From assembly GCF_020085105.1 (NCBI RefSeq), contig NC_058056.1, positions 17,107,429 through 17,171,428 of the forward strand: a stretch of DNA of 64,000 nucleotides, given 5' to 3'. Positions 1 to 14,658 of this stretch are shown here, one piece after another. The first letter of the stretch is position 1; every line of letters starts with the position of its first letter. A model generated the notes under the pieces. That model was not told the DNA's origin, searched no databases, and saw only the letters and a list, made by a program, of their open reading frames with translations. The stretch is from Siniperca chuatsi. Lineage: Eukaryota > Chordata > Actinopteri > Centrarchiformes > Sinipercidae. The position numbers were made by a program, and so were the translations under genes.

Positions 1-265
1 AGATGACTGAAAATGGGAAGATTGGAGAGAGTAAGAGAACGAGAGATAGGGGGTTGATTTATTGTTTAACACAGGTCTTCAGTTTCCCACTGGAATAAGT
101 AAATGGATTGTCTTGAACAGGACCGGGCCCCTACTGAAAACAATCTGCCTCAAGAACCTGCAAAACAGCTCTAAGAATAAGTACTGGGGAACACCTCTGC
201 TGCAAAAAGAGCTGTGCCATTTTGTGATACGTCGGTCTCAGGTAGGCCTGTCATCACAGTTGGTA

Positions 266-305
266 GGGCAACAAAAACGTTTCCAGGGCAACAAAAACGT
301 TTCCA
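266..305. repeat. 20-bp tandem duplication, two perfect copies
   Basis: The unit gggcaacaaaaacgtttcca occurs at 266-285 and again at 286-305 without a mismatch, suggesting a recent slippage or duplication event. Confidence 0.9.
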
Positions 306-482
306 GACTGGAAACAGGTAGTTAAACTTGTTTCTGATTCATAATCAATTGTAAATGCAGTATTACGTAAAATTTACGTCACAGTGTCATTCGAGACATT
401 GACTAAGAATTCTGAGAACAAGTCAGTTCACTTTTCTTTGAACTATTCCTCCTCTTACCTGTTGAATAACTTCCGTTTATCC

Positions 483-483
<1 letters not shown>

Positions 484-541
<58 letters not shown>
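484..541. repeat. TA microsatellite
   Basis: About 29 uninterrupted TA units. Confidence 0.98.
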
Positions 542-545
<4 letters not shown>

Positions 546-3331
546 GAAGGCTTTCAGTAACTCTAAATGAGATTGTGAGTGGCCTTAAACACACCAACCA
601 TAGTCGGTAGTTAGTAAATTGCTACCACCCTTAATGAAAATAATATTACCATTGTGTGTCCCTTTGTGTCCCTAAACAAAGACAAGCAATGTTTTGGCCA
701 CAGGTTAGTGGTGCTCACTGATAAGCTGTCACTTCAGTGATGCCATGCCAGCACACAAAGAGGCTTTCAGAGGTTTTTGGCAATTTAAGCGTTCAGCCAA
801 TAATATTTACTTAATTCCCTTGTTGTCACAGCAATTGGTCTCAAGGTGTAATATAACATAACTAAGGTGGTCTGCTGTTTAGATAGCATGTAAACCACAC
901 AGTCCAAGGCCATGTATGTGTATGTGGTGTGTGATATTTTAGTTTATGACCTCTTGTTAAATACATAAGCAGTTGTGCGCAAACATCTGTTAATAGACAC
1001 TTAGCGCTAATAGACACCTGATGTTGGTTCAGAAGCAAACAGACGCAAGAGTTTACAGAAAACTGCTGCAGTTGACAAACTTGCTTATACAAGCTCAACT
1101 GCTTTTTTTGCTCCTCACTTGAGCTGCATTGGCAACATTTTACCATAATAAATGTGTTTCCTGTCGTCATACACTACCTTAACTCTAGAGCTTAGATAGT
1201 GATTCCCAAAGAGCAGTCAGTGAACATTGTACCTTCCCCTTCACACTGTATTTCAAGAGACTAATAGCTGCATATAATAGTTAACAAAAACTTGCAACTC
1301 TTTACATACATCCATCTACAGATTTATTAGTAAATTTGGGATATATTTTCTTGTAAATGTCTTTCCCCCCAGAATGCATTAACACTATTCCACAGTGAAC
1401 TTCTGAACTTTGACCTCCTAGGAGTCTGCTCCCTTTTGTAAGCTTGTTTCCAAAGCAACCAACTCACAAAGAATGATGGGTGGTTTTTGTCTACCAGTCT
1501 GAATGTATTTATAGCTCATTCAGCATCATTGTCACTTTTTATGTCAACCTATTCTCTCTCCTCAGGGGAATGTCACTTCTTATTAGATCAATATCCTCAG
1601 TGGCCATACCCTTGCCGGTTTTAGACAGAAAATACTCCATATTTTGATTTCACCCTGCGGGTTCCCGCTATAGACTTTCAAGATGAAAACCCTTATGTTA
1701 GTCAATTTTCCAGCAAGAGTCAGGTCACATAAAGGAATACATTGCAGAGGCTTGGAGAAAATTAATCATGTTTCTTCATTCATGTGAGTGTAGATATATT
1801 TCCACTGCAGTTTTGTTGAAAAAAAAATAAAAAATGTTTGCTGTGAAAAACTAACTTTAAAAATGTCTACAGGAACTACAGGTTCCTGACATGACAAGTG
1901 AGTAAAATAAAAACAGAGCACAATTCCAAGTGTAAACCATGGCTTCAGCATTTATTTAATAATTTCAAACAGACCACACAATATTACAAAATATTAAGTG
2001 CTGCATGTCATACAAAACAGTATCAATATCCAAAAAATTCATTCAGAAAAATAGGTATAAATACAAAACCAATTATGTACAAATACCAGAAAAATAATGC
2101 TCATTGAACAAAAAAACTCTACAAATTCTGAATTCAAATCCTCTAATCTACATTGTAAAAACTCACGCACAAACACACCATGACACCCATTTCCAAAGCT
2201 GTCAGATACACACACAAACACACATTTTTTCAAGTTTTGTTAGGACAGGACACTTAGCTTATCTCTGCAGTGTAGAGGGAAAGCCAAAACAACATCAGCA
2301 TGAAATAAAAATTTCCAAAAGGAAACAAGGAAACAAAAGGAAAAAGAAATTACTACTCTAATCAAACCTTAATTACATCAATTAACCCCCTGCAACACAG
2401 ATGCTGCATTTAGTTTATTTTGGGTTATTTCCTCAGAAATACAATAGTAGTTTTACACTACTAAATCAAGAATCCTCTATTAAAATCAGCAAACTCACAT
2501 CAACAGACAAGCACCTGGATTTGAAATAAAGCTGCCAAACCAACGAGAGTGAGTGTGACTCTCTTGCTCAGTAGAGATTGTATGTGTTCACAAAGTACCA
2601 ATTATGAGTCATTAACTCTGGATCTGGGTCCAGTGTCGGCTGTCAGAGGCTACCTTTCACATTTTGGCACAGAACGCAGCACCAAAGAGGTACAAGGCCT
2701 GACACAAAGCTTAAGGCAGGAGAGAGCAAATCTGATCAGAGAGAAACAACATGAGCACATTCAAAATCAGATTTCACACAATACAGTATGTTCAAGCTAT
2801 AGATGCTTGTGGATCTACAAGGACTGGTATTAAACAGGTTATTCACAGCTTCATTTGGTCAATGTTGAAGATACTAGGACTCTTAAGAACACACCCTCTG
2901 TATGGATATTGATGGGTTTAGCTTACTCTCCTCCAGTAATTGAATCCTGTAAAGCTGCATGGCAGTTAAAGCTGACACAATACAAGGCTGCCCCCTATGG
3001 GCCAAAGAGTGGCGCAAACATTTAGACTTTGGAAACAAGGAAGAAAAAAAATTCCTGAGTTGTCACACTGTAAACACCACCTGATACCCAAATGCATCAG
3101 ATTTTGTTGCTGGTGATGTGATATCCATAATAACTCCTGTGTTTGTATGAGTTTATACATTTTTATCTTTGTAGCGCAATCTGAAAATGTGACAGAAAAT
3201 CCCAAACAATCCCTGCATTTTAAACAGTGTTTCCGAACAGTTGGAGATTACTCACATCAGTGTCAATCTCAGCCTCCTCCAACCTCCCAGGCTGATAATT
3301 TTTTACAATCATATGTACAAATCATTTTTAC

Positions 3332-3337
3332 TTTATT
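3332..3337 (-). terminator. candidate e2f2 polyadenylation signal
   Basis: A minus-strand AATAAA lies about 175 bases past the e2f2 stop and is the nearest such hexamer. A longer 3' UTR is possible; another minus-strand AATAAA lies near 1950. Confidence 0.5.
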
Positions 3338-3510
3338 AAAATAAACAAAGGGGGTAACTCCTCCTTTGGAATTACTGACATTAAAACAGGCATGGCAAAA
3401 ACAAAGAGTGATGGCTTCATAGTGTAATATTTCCTACCTCGAGAAGGCATTCAATAAAATATTTCCCCCCTCTTCTCCCCAAATTTCCTCCCCCCTCCTT
3501 CATCTATACC

Positions 3511-3785
3511 TCAGCTCTTCAACAGATCTCCAAGATCATATGTGTCGAAGAAATCTGACACTCCCTCGCCATCCTCCAGGCTCCAGAGGTAATCGTCGTG
3601 GTCCAAAGGTGGAGAGAAACTGACAAATGGGGTGTTGGGGTCTGGGGTGAAAGAGGTGCCAGGGAGCTGGTCCTCTGTGATCTGGAGCAGGCTGGGGGGC
3701 AAACCCAGCAGACCCTCGACGTCCAGCAGAGAGGCACCGGTGGCTGCAGCTGAGGAGGTGGCTGGAGCTGCTGTAGACATGTTGG
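3511..3785 (-). CDS. e2f2: e2f2 coding exon 7 (transactivation and Rb-binding C-terminus)
   Basis: The acceptor is aaacag|cc and the stop is TGA at 3511-3513. It encodes [11 protein letters not shown], then the acidic terminal peptide [18 protein letters not shown] and YDLGDLLKS. The DYLW-L-EGE-S-FD pattern is the pocket-protein-binding signature of activator E2Fs, and the YDLGDLL ending is characteristic of E2F2. Confidence 0.95.
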
Positions 3786-6700
3786 CTGTTTTTAAGAAAA
3801 GGACAGAGCAGGGGAGAGGTTGGAGTTAAAATTTGTGTTTGAGTGTGTGTTTCCACTGCAGAACATTGCACAACAAGGATCTAAACTTCCACCATAAGTT
3901 CAAAACTTATCTTTATAGCCTGACATGTCCCTTGAATGTTTAAATTTGTAATTATTATTCATTGATTTTAGTTTTTGCTTTGTTTTTATTTTTCTACGAG
4001 TTCAATTTTTCAACTTTATCCTTTGTATTCATATATTTAGTAATTTCAGCAATTTATCTTAATTTTTTGTACATTAGCCTTCATTGTCTTGATATTTCTC
4101 TCTCATTATTTTAGTATCGGGATTTTTCAGTCAAATATTTACTTGCATGGCACTTTAAACTGCACTAAAATGTATTAAATGTGCTATACAAATAAGGTTT
4201 AGTTGACTGATCGATTGAGAATGTTAAAGGAATAGTTTGTCAATTTGGGAAATACCCTTAAACACTTTCTTGCAGGGAGTTAGATGAGAACATCGATACA
4301 TCTCTCATGTCTGTGCATTAAATATGGAACTAGAGGCAGGGGGGCGATTAGCTTAGCTTAGCATAAAGACTGGAAGTTCAAAAATACATCTACCAATGCC
4401 TCTAAAGCTCACCAATTAACACTTATCGAATATCAAAAGAGTAATCCACCAATTTAGCACAGCACTCCTATAACATTGTCGGACTCACACTGGACAGTTG
4501 TTATGTTGTTGTCTGTGTTATGCTAGTAGCGGCTAATGTAGCCTTGAGTCGCTAGCCTCCAGCAGAGATGAGGAGCAGGCTACAGAGGTCTGGTAATATC
4601 ACTTCTTTCGAACTCCACACCCCCAGATTTTTTTCATTTTGAAACTTGTGGTCTTGTGACCCAATCAACGCTGACTCAACTGACATCACTGGAGGCAATT
4701 TATCAGCGTTTGTGTAGCTTCCTCTAGAGCCACAAATGGCTTTATACAACTTTTTTCACATTTGCAGTAGTACACCCCCAGACCTGCAAACAGACTATCG
4801 ACAATTTGTGGTTTTACAGGGAATTATGTGCCGTAACAATTTTTTGGCCGGGCGCAGTAACTTGTCGGAGTCTTGTTGTTACTATCAGACAAACTGTTGT
4901 GTTTCAAGAAAATAGTTACGGTACAGTTTTTTCCCCACCTTTTTGTGTACAGATTGAAAGAACAAGTTATAACATGTTACTTAGTGAGCTTTAGAGGTGC
5001 TGGTAGGTGTATTTTTTCACTTTGGACAGAGTCAGGCTAGCTCCAGTAGGCTGTTTCCAGTCTTGATGCTAAGCTAGGCTACTTGCCTCCCAATTCCGGC
5101 TACATACTTTATGAGTAATGTGTACTTCTCATAATGCAGAACTATCCCTTTAGTTTTTAGAGCATATGCTTACAAAGCAAAAACCTCAAATAGCAAAGTA
5201 ACTCCCCGTGACCAGTGCATAGGTGCAATCACACATCACTCATTGTCGGAATAAAGTAACTCATCAACCAATCAGCTCTCAGTGTGAAAATAAAGTCAGA
5301 ATCCTACTGTACTGTACGTGACCCTACAGAAAGCCCAGCTTACATTCAGCAGGCTCCTCTTTGACGCTGTAGCTTGGTTGCACCATCGGGGTTGCAGTTG
5401 GAGGGCCGAGGGGTTGAGGGAACTCCTTTTTAGGAGTGACAACGCTTTTAACTGGGCTAGCATCTTCGAGACCCTCCTCTGGACAAAGGTAGACTTCAAT
5501 GGGGCCATTCTTGCTCTTTAAATAGATCTGTAATGACCCCTGCTGTAAGTAGAAGAGGATGCAGAAATATATATATATATTTTTAATATACATATAGTCA
5601 TAGCTCATGGCTCCTAGTTTCATTGCATGTATTCTATTTGTCTTTTGGTGAGCTTTTACCAACAATTTGTTTGTTTTGTGTGTACAATTGTACTATTCTT
5701 GCCAAACTAATTTGTGTTAAAAACATTTAACAAGACTCATCCATCCATCTGTCCATGCAATATCGACACATGATACAAATTTATATGGGAGTGCAGTGAC
5801 CTAGAAACTAGAGGTCAGAAGGAAACGCATTGTAAGATTCAAACAAAGACGTGCTCTCACCCCTGCCATGTCTGGCACCTCCAGTTTGGTGTCAGCTGGA
5901 GCCTTGACAGCAATGACTGTCTGGTCTCGAAGACTGCCGATGGCGCGGATGTCCTGATATGTCACATAGCCCAACGTACAGCGTGGGGTCAAGGGTAAGA
6001 ACAGCAGCAGAAATTGTGGATATTTGCATGTGTAACCAGTCACAGAAGACCACCAGAGAAAGACGTAGATACACACGCAGCTGCATGTAAAGGATATCTC
6101 TGATTATCTTCATAATCTGTGAGTTGTTTGAGCTGTGTGGTGCTGGAGTGGATCAGTTCATCGAGAGATCTCTCTACTCTGTCCAGGTCTCCAAGCTCTT
6201 TCCTCAGGGCACAAGCCTTCTCGCCTCCACCTGCACCGCCCTCAAATACATCTCCAACCCTGCGAACACATAAACAATATAAACAAAACAAATATAAACA
6301 AAAAACAAAACGTGATGATCTGACTGCATTAAAAATTGTCTGTTGCTGTTATAACAACTCAAAGACAGTGTAATAGATAGTAAGCACTCTACATGGTTCA
6401 GCGGGGGTTGTTCAACTTCTAGAGGTGTTGCAATGGCCCTTAACAGCCACTAGGGAGCAGATAAGCTAAGTGTAAGCTGGAATAAACACTTTTGATAATA
6501 AGTTGTAGCTGCACCTATACATTGTGATGCAATCCAACACAGCAATCCAACAGCTTTTCAATAAACACAACTGGATTGCTTTTTACTGAAAGATACAGGT
6601 GGACAAAATATTAGAAACACCTTTCAATATGATGCAATCCAATGAGCACAGTACCAAACATATTATAGAACTGATTCAACATGCAGTCTATGGTCAACAT

Positions 6701-8905
6701 GCAGCAACAAAAAAATCCACATTGTGAGTATGGTAGTATTTAATGCAGTGTTTTGTGTTGCTTTGCATTATGGTACAGATTTCTCTATTTTACTGGTCAG
6801 TCAGTGTAAAGCCTTGTTCAGACATCATCTGTGGGAAACTCACTGCGGAACAGGACAAATGCCTACTTATGCTACAACTTTATTATAGGTAGAGTAAACA
6901 TGTTTGAAATTTGGCTTGGAAGATATCAAAACCTTGTCTGAGCTGTTTGACAGAAGCAAATAAACTGTATCTGATTGTGTTACAGAGATGTGTTTATAGG
7001 GCTGAATTGTGACTTATTATTAAGGGTTACCTGTTACACTGTCTGGTAACTTTTTAAAGGATGTACACTCTCTGATCATGAGCCAGTTAGACAACAGACA
7101 CTTTGTGTTAGACCCTATAGTCTTTCCAAATATCTACCTTCTGTTAAGACTATTGCCATTCGTCATATTAAATTTCTTCTTCTGGTACTCACAGCCACTG
7201 GATGTTGTTCTTGGACTTCTTTCGGATGAGCTGGACTCCCTCCAGGACGTTGGTGATGTCATAGATGCGTCTCTTCTGGACCTCCAGAACCTCAGTGGCC
7301 CAGTTCAGGTCAAGAACTCCATCAGGAGACTCAGCAATCAGACCCACAAATTTCTTGGTCAGCAGGCCCAAGGAAGTGTCGTACCGCGTCCGCTCACCTG
7401 GAGACTTTGGAGCTGAGAGCAAAGATAGAGACAAAGGCACGTCAGAGGAGAACAGTTAGAAATAAAAGCAGGACCGACAGACAAAGCTATGTAGCTATTT
7501 AACAGAAAGGGTAAGCAACCATGAAAATAGGTCAACACAAAGAATATTTTTTCATTTCACAAAATGAGAAATGTTTCAAGCTAGGTCTCCTCCCAAGAAT
7601 TTAAAAGGTGTAGGAAGATAAACATATACTAAAGGTACTTATTAAATTAGTCATTCAGGCTGTTGTCAGTTGTATATCATAAAAACAAACTATTACACGA
7701 ATGTGTCAATTAGCTTCATTCCTGTGTGAATGTGACTCACGTTGCATTCTGTTTTTATCTTATTCATTGATTGTAAACAATCTTTACACCACAGATGCCA
7801 CCTCACAGTAATAGCTCTCTATTACCCCATGTCTCTAAAAGTATTGTACCTGGTATTTGAAACGGACAAATTCATTAATTGACGCTATTGTCTGCTATGT
7901 GCAAAGCTGATGTTGACTATTTGTGTGCAAAAATGACATCTCAAACAAGACATCACTTTTTAATCTGTTATGGGTCTAATAGTTAGACTCATTTTAGCTC
8001 CCAAGGCCCCTGTGCTGCCCTTCTCCTGGACTATTCACAAGAGCTGGGTCACCTCCATCTTTTAACCTACCCTACCCCCTCAACCCACCAAGCTGCCCTC
8101 TGATCATGTCCCCCATACAATCTTCCATACTGCTCTGCCCACTTGTAATTGCCATTTTCGTGTTTTAGTGTTTCGAGTTGCCTCCAGCTTCCCATGGAGG
8201 AAGCGTCTCTCTTTCACTGCCTCTCCTTTTTTTACTGTAAAAAAAACTTGACTTGACTGGAGGCACCACAGAGATGATATCAGCACAGACACCAATACTA
8301 GTATTGGTGCACCTTGAGTATCTACCCACAAAACCCACTATATTACACCACCTCTCTCAAATCTATCTATCCTCTGATCCTTAGTGGTTTACTCACTTCT
8401 TGGACTTGGTATCCTGGCTGCGATGCTGCCTTTGCCTTTTGGTGTGCGGAACTCTGGCAAGTAAAGTGGGTCCTCTAGATCCAGCTTCCTTTTAGCCTAG
8501 AGAGAAAAGAGTTTATGTACATTAGAAAAAAATAAAAATATAAGAGAAAAGAGAGTGTTTCTTATAGTTGCAGTGTTCACTCTGACCTAGTCATTCTGTC
8601 ACCATAAGAATATATACAGTATAATGTGAATATATTCCCCATTACAATTCTTTCCTAGACTGTGTGCTGCTGGAAACAATCTTTCATCCTTCCTGCTTAG
8701 CAAATCCTAATGACTTACATAATGGCAAGTTAAAAGTTAAATCATGAGAATGAAGTGTGTAGGGCAAGTTCAGCCCATCCATGAAACTGTGACATCAACG
8801 CTGCTAAATGTGCTAAATAGGGTTTTGTTTTAAAGTGTCGTAAATGTGCCAACAGCCCTCAAGTGCAGGAACAAAGCACCCCCCTCACACTTTCCCAAGC
8901 TCTCT

Positions 8906-8948
<43 letters not shown>

Positions 8949-11900
8949 TGTCTGTGTGTGTGTGTGTGTTTGCGCGGATAGGGAAGGGGGTGATAATGTC
9001 TCAACCCACTGGCTGCAAAACGCAAGGAAATCCCTGGAATCACTCAATGACCTTCCCCCCCCTCTCAAGCCTCCCTACGTCACCTGTCTTCTACAGCTTA
9101 ACATACAGGCGCTCCACACAAAAACACACACGAACAGATGATTATATATATTGACTATAACTGTAATCCATTATACACTAAGACCTGCAGCTTCAATCAA
9201 AGGCACACACAACCTTTGGACCACAATTTAAACTAAATACATTCACGTGACCATTAGTTTTTTCAATGACCTACATAGACGCAACATAACAAAAGTGAAA
9301 ATCACATGAACCTACTCTCTCTTTCAGGATTGAGAAATAACCACTTGTCTGAAAAATGACAAGTTGTGCAAACTGGTGACGCCCTAACATGCAGAATTCC
9401 TGCCAATTAATTGTTAACTTCAACAAATGTTCACAACGGACGAGAAAGTTTGTAGTCAATCTATAATCATTCCCCTCGCCGCGCAGTGCGCCCACACAAA
9501 CCACTCTGGTGACTGACCTAACGAGGCGTGGGATTTCAGCTAGACATTACTGAGGCTGCTGGGTAATTTGTAGCATCTGATTAGGACCTCAACTCAGTCA
9601 CCTAATTGTCTGCATTGTCTCACAAACTCGCCTTTCCTCCATGTTTCTTCATAAGAACCTTGCAACAATAATCCCTTTTTGTCACCGCAGTGCTTTACCT
9701 AATAGGTTTAGGCAACTGACTTCTTCAGAGATGGGAAAAGTGGTGAATTGACTTAACCATGTGTGGATGTGCCTGCGTGAGTGTGGGGATAATGAAGGCT
9801 GCCATTGTCCCAGTGTGCTCCCTGACATGTCCACCTGTTGACTGGCGACATCTGGAGCAGCACAGCAAGTGTATGTGCTGTTGGCGGGGCAACTTTTAAT
9901 CTCTACAGCATAGAGGCAGCCATACAGAAACTTCAGTAGGACACAGAAAAACACAGGTCAGGGCAATGACTAGCTACTCTGAACAAAATGGTGACTGTTG
10001 GCATATATTAAGACCTCTTGTGGGATTAAAAGCTGTGTTTTTGTTGGCACAGATTCCTGACAGTAGCTGTCAAACACCAGGGGTCGCAGAGAGGAATCAG
10101 ATGACACTGGTTGGAGTGTCTACAAGCAGTGACAGCTGTAGTTTAAACAAAGAGAAGATCTGTCTGGTTGTACTTGATTGTCCAATTCTTTCAGTCCCAG
10201 CATAAGTATTGTATAAAAAGAGCAGCCTCGACTTAAGAATAAGGTTCATAACTTCCATGACCTGAATGTGCAGATCAAGCTGCACCATGTCTAGATTTTT
10301 AACGTTTGTAGGTCTACAATTTGAGAGTCACAGCCACAGACGGTGACAAGCTGTAAGAGGGGAACCAACGGTTTCACCCTGCAGCTGTATAGGTTAGGGT
10401 GGGGGCTTGTGTGTTCCCTGTTTTGCATGAGAGATTTCTCTGGTGAGTCAACCATATTACGCAAACACCATTTCATCTGGTGGAAAGACAGGCTGTTGTC
10501 TTTCTTTCACTCTGTACGGTTACAGACCACTTAGAGAAAATTGCAATCATAAAAAAATGGCAACATTATAGTAAGCACATGTTACTCAATATAAAATTAG
10601 TTCCCATGTAGTTACTGTGCAGCAAGCCACTGTTTAGGCCAATTGCTGTGAAAGGAAATGGGAAAGGCCTGAGCCAAATACACTCCTAGCTCTTTATTTC
10701 CAAGAGATACTCCACTCTTGTTTGCTATAACCTCACCCTGACTGCCTGCCCAGTTAAACCCACACGTGGCTTCTTCTGTTTGCTGTGCATTCTTTGGCTG
10801 ATTCCCGCAGTCTCTGCTGCTGCTATGGTGAAATCTCCACAGCGGCGTTTCACATACAAAGTCACAGTCACGTGAAGGTCTTTCGCAGTAGGGCCTCTCT
10901 TCAAACCAACAAACATCATCTGTTAGAATGGGACTCAGATTCCATCCAAGCCAAGGGCAAGTTACAGTATGCCTGCAAATATCTACTACTCTGTACACAA
11001 CCCCCTCACTACCACACCCTTAGGTAGTCAAAAGAAAAACAATGCCTTGCATTGCTCATGAGATCGCCAACATATCCCTCAAGTGGTAAAAGAGAAGGGT
11101 GAATCAGCCCATTTGGGTTGGTGGTAGGGGTGTGGGGGGTTGCTTTGAAATGCAAAACTCCGCCTATTGAGGACATTATGCTCTAGGGCCAGCACCGGCC
11201 TGAGGCTGGGGTAAAACAAGGTGAATGAGAGGGGATACAGAAGAGATTTTGGGTGAGTGCATACAGTTAATACAATGTGACCAATGTCACACCAGAGTGT
11301 CATCAGTCTGAATGGGGGCTCATCAGAAGGGCTCCAAGAGGAATCTCTGGAACGTGAATAAAGTTGGAAGTTATTAGAAAGCTCGTAGAAGAGATTTTTC
11401 TTTGCTACAAAAGGGCAGAAAGATTCATAAAGCCGATATCAATGCTGATGCAGTTTTGCCGGATTGTGCACATTCCTTGACAATCTGGGAACACGCACAT
11501 GTGACATAAGCAGGGAATAAATGGGACATTGTTTCTGGTCGACATTATGCAGATGCATCTTTTGCCGCAGAGCATTAAGGACGAGATTTGATTGAAAGTA
11601 GCCGTCACAGAGAGAAAGGGCTTCCCTGGACTTTGGAGGGAGGCCTGAATCCTGTAACACATTTACATCATTATCAAGCCGAAAGGAAACAGGAGTGACA
11701 CAACATTATCAACAGCCTATATACCCTGGTTAAAACTCACTTGACAATCACTGATATATTGCCTTTTATTACATTTAGCATGATCAATAAGTAAAGATGA
11801 GATCTCTGCAGCTAAAGTTAACTATAGTTAACTATATGAAACATTAACTTTTTCTCAGATTTTTTTTTCCCGAATGCACGTGCCTCATGAGCTTTCAAGT

Positions 11901-14626
11901 GTGGTGTAGATGTGCTCAGTTTGTTTGTACTTAAAGGAACTCATGGTGAGACAAGCATCCTGTTACCCAGTTAAAAAAAAGGCTAAAAAGACCGTGGTTA
12001 TTATGTTGTTTAAGTCGAAGGAAGTGAGCTGTACATGAAGAGGCAACACTTCCTGTAAAGGAAAAACAAGAACCGTGACTGAACATGCAATGAAGCTGCT
12101 GTGTCACCAAGCACATGAAGAAGAAAATCTGTCACTGCTATCTTCAGGTTTAGTGATGAATTGAAATAATTAAGTTATATAAAATGTATATCCTCAATCA
12201 TGACAACACACATCACAATGCAAGCCAAATAGTCTGCCAACATGTCCTGAGTCAGCCAGACACTCATTTCCCTCATTTCTTTCATGTTTCCCTTTAAACA
12301 TAATCAGAAAAAAACATCTCTGCATCTATTGTTATGTCAATAACAACTATTATTGCACACATCTGCCAAACTAACACCGCCTCTTTGGGTCCAAATAAAT
12401 AAAGTGACTACGAATGTTTGAATTATGTTTTGGTCTTTAATTTGGAGTGGACAAACATAAAGCTCTCAGAAAAAAAGACAGAAAGCAATGACTACCTCAA
12501 AGTACTACCTATGTATTCAAGAAAAATGCGTGGAAAATAAAACTAAAAAGAGGTCAGTGAGATCATCACCTCCGAGAAGCTTTTGAAGCAGAAGAAGGAA
12601 GGAAGGAAAAAGCTTTAAGATCCTGACAGCCCACTGTGTCGCTATCCTTTTTAGAAAAGCAAATCAAATGAGATTACTAGGCTTAATGTTTGTTTTTTTA
12701 ATGACGTGAATAAGACACAAGTTTCAGCCCATCACCTACTCATAGCATAATTTGTAAGACTTTAAAACTTTAAGGTACTTTGCCCCACCCTTGAACTGAA
12801 AGTTTACCTAATTTACTGAAATGTGCTGAGGAAGTTTCATAATCATGGGACTTTCATTTCAAAAGTGCATTGCTCTTTTCCACATCAATCAAGATCTCAT
12901 TTTCGTAGTGAATCATGTACACCTGTGACAATGTGCAACAACTGAGAACACTGGCTTTTTCTTCAAGTCGCTTCAAAACAGAAGTTAATGTTGTCACAAC
13001 AGATCCAGAGACATTACTGGATGCATGTGTGGCAGAGAGAAAGAATGGACATCACTATCAGTGAGAAAACACACTCAGCATATTGGCTCCTTATCAGTAA
13101 CTTGTCACCGTCCTCTGATGATAGCATAGCAGTATATGTATAAGAAACCCCATCAGTCCACATCCAAGACACACTGCATTAGCCTGGGCCCATTATAGGC
13201 AAACTATTTGTCACATACATGCACAGTACATGCACTATTACTTATACGACTGAAACCTTTTCTACGATAGAACACTCCTGGACGAATGAGGGACTACACC
13301 GTCTTACTTATTACTTATATTATTACATTGTATTATTATACTGTACATACTTATCATCGTAAATCCACTTTGTACTTTACACTTATTTTAATTTTATACT
13401 TATATATACTTTGTACTTAATTTATCTTACCTGTATTATAGCGTATTATATTTTGATTTGCTTAGTACTTCTATTCCTGTGTGCACTGACGTGATAGTGA
13501 GCTGCTGTAACAAAAGAGTTTCCCCTCGGGGATCAATAAAGTATTTCTGATTCTGACATGAAATGGTGTTAATGCTGGATTAAAGGGGGAAAACACATTT
13601 TCAAGTCAGTAAACAAAATTGAGAACTCATGTGAACATGTGACATGTACAAATCCAAGAATATATACAGAACTGAATTGTAATAAAGTTCACCTTGGCAT
13701 ATGATAAGCCAGGCGGTAGCCTGGTAGCCTATTTCTCACTTTACTTATGTCCAACTAATCCTCTTGAAGGGCCTATTAGTGAATACAGGCTCCAAGGGCA
13801 GGGGGTTAACATGAGCTTTGGAGACCCTGTACACACTCTAACCTCTAACCCATTTAGCCTTACTGCAATTCAATAAATCTGGCAAGGCTGGCTGGCTAAA
13901 AAGAAGAAGACCAAATATATCAAGCAACAGCAGGTGTGGAGCACTAAAGCATTGCTGAGTGTGGTCCAATCCTCCCAGATCATAAAGCTTTTTAAATACG
14001 TCTCCAGGAATAGGAAGCATGCTGTTTATACACGGCAGGAATACAGCTCTCATTGGATTTTTCTTACATGAACTAATGAGAGTAGCGAGTTTTAGTGTTT
14101 CTGAGAGTTCTTTTCACCTGAGCATACACACCAGTTGTTCGGTTATGACCTCTGACCTCCACCTCCTTCCTACAGCGATATGAACAGGTTACACAGGTCC
14201 TGTATTGCCTTAATGACAGGTGCAGTTGGAGCAGCTGTCATATGGGTATAATCACAAAAAAAGCTGTCCAAATACAAGTGTTACTAATGACTCAGGAACA
14301 TTTCTTGTCAAAGTAGAGCTGATTGTAGTTCAGCAAATGGTTAACAGAACAGATACCACCTGAAAATAAAATGCTATGTTTACATTTGTGTCTTCCACCA
14401 GCCTGGTCATCCAAGGCATTGTTTGATTGTGTAAAAGCTGCCCTGTCTATCTCCCACTGTAGGGGCCACTCATCCTTTCTTTTCACAAGAGAGGGGCCCC
14501 AAACACTCTCATCTACCCCCCTCACCAAAACCATCAAACACACAGCTTCTGGTCTTATCTGGCTACAGCTGGACTGCGGGAAAAGATGTCACACACAACT
14601 TAACATGGCAGGCAAAGAGAACACAC

Positions 14627-14658
<32 letters not shown>

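Larger units (their letters stand above)
1..3331. other. non-coding DNA downstream of e2f2
   Basis: It holds a 20-base tandem duplication (266-305), a TA microsatellite (484-541) and AT-rich unique sequence. Part of it (about 1930-3510) could be an extended e2f2 3' UTR. No convincing coding exon is seen on either strand. Confidence 0.6.

Noticed and set aside
5976..6097. A frameshift or sequencing error between e2f2 exons 4 and 5
   Set aside because: The lack of GT-AG signals is fully explained by a U12 AT-AC intron that restores the conserved protein.
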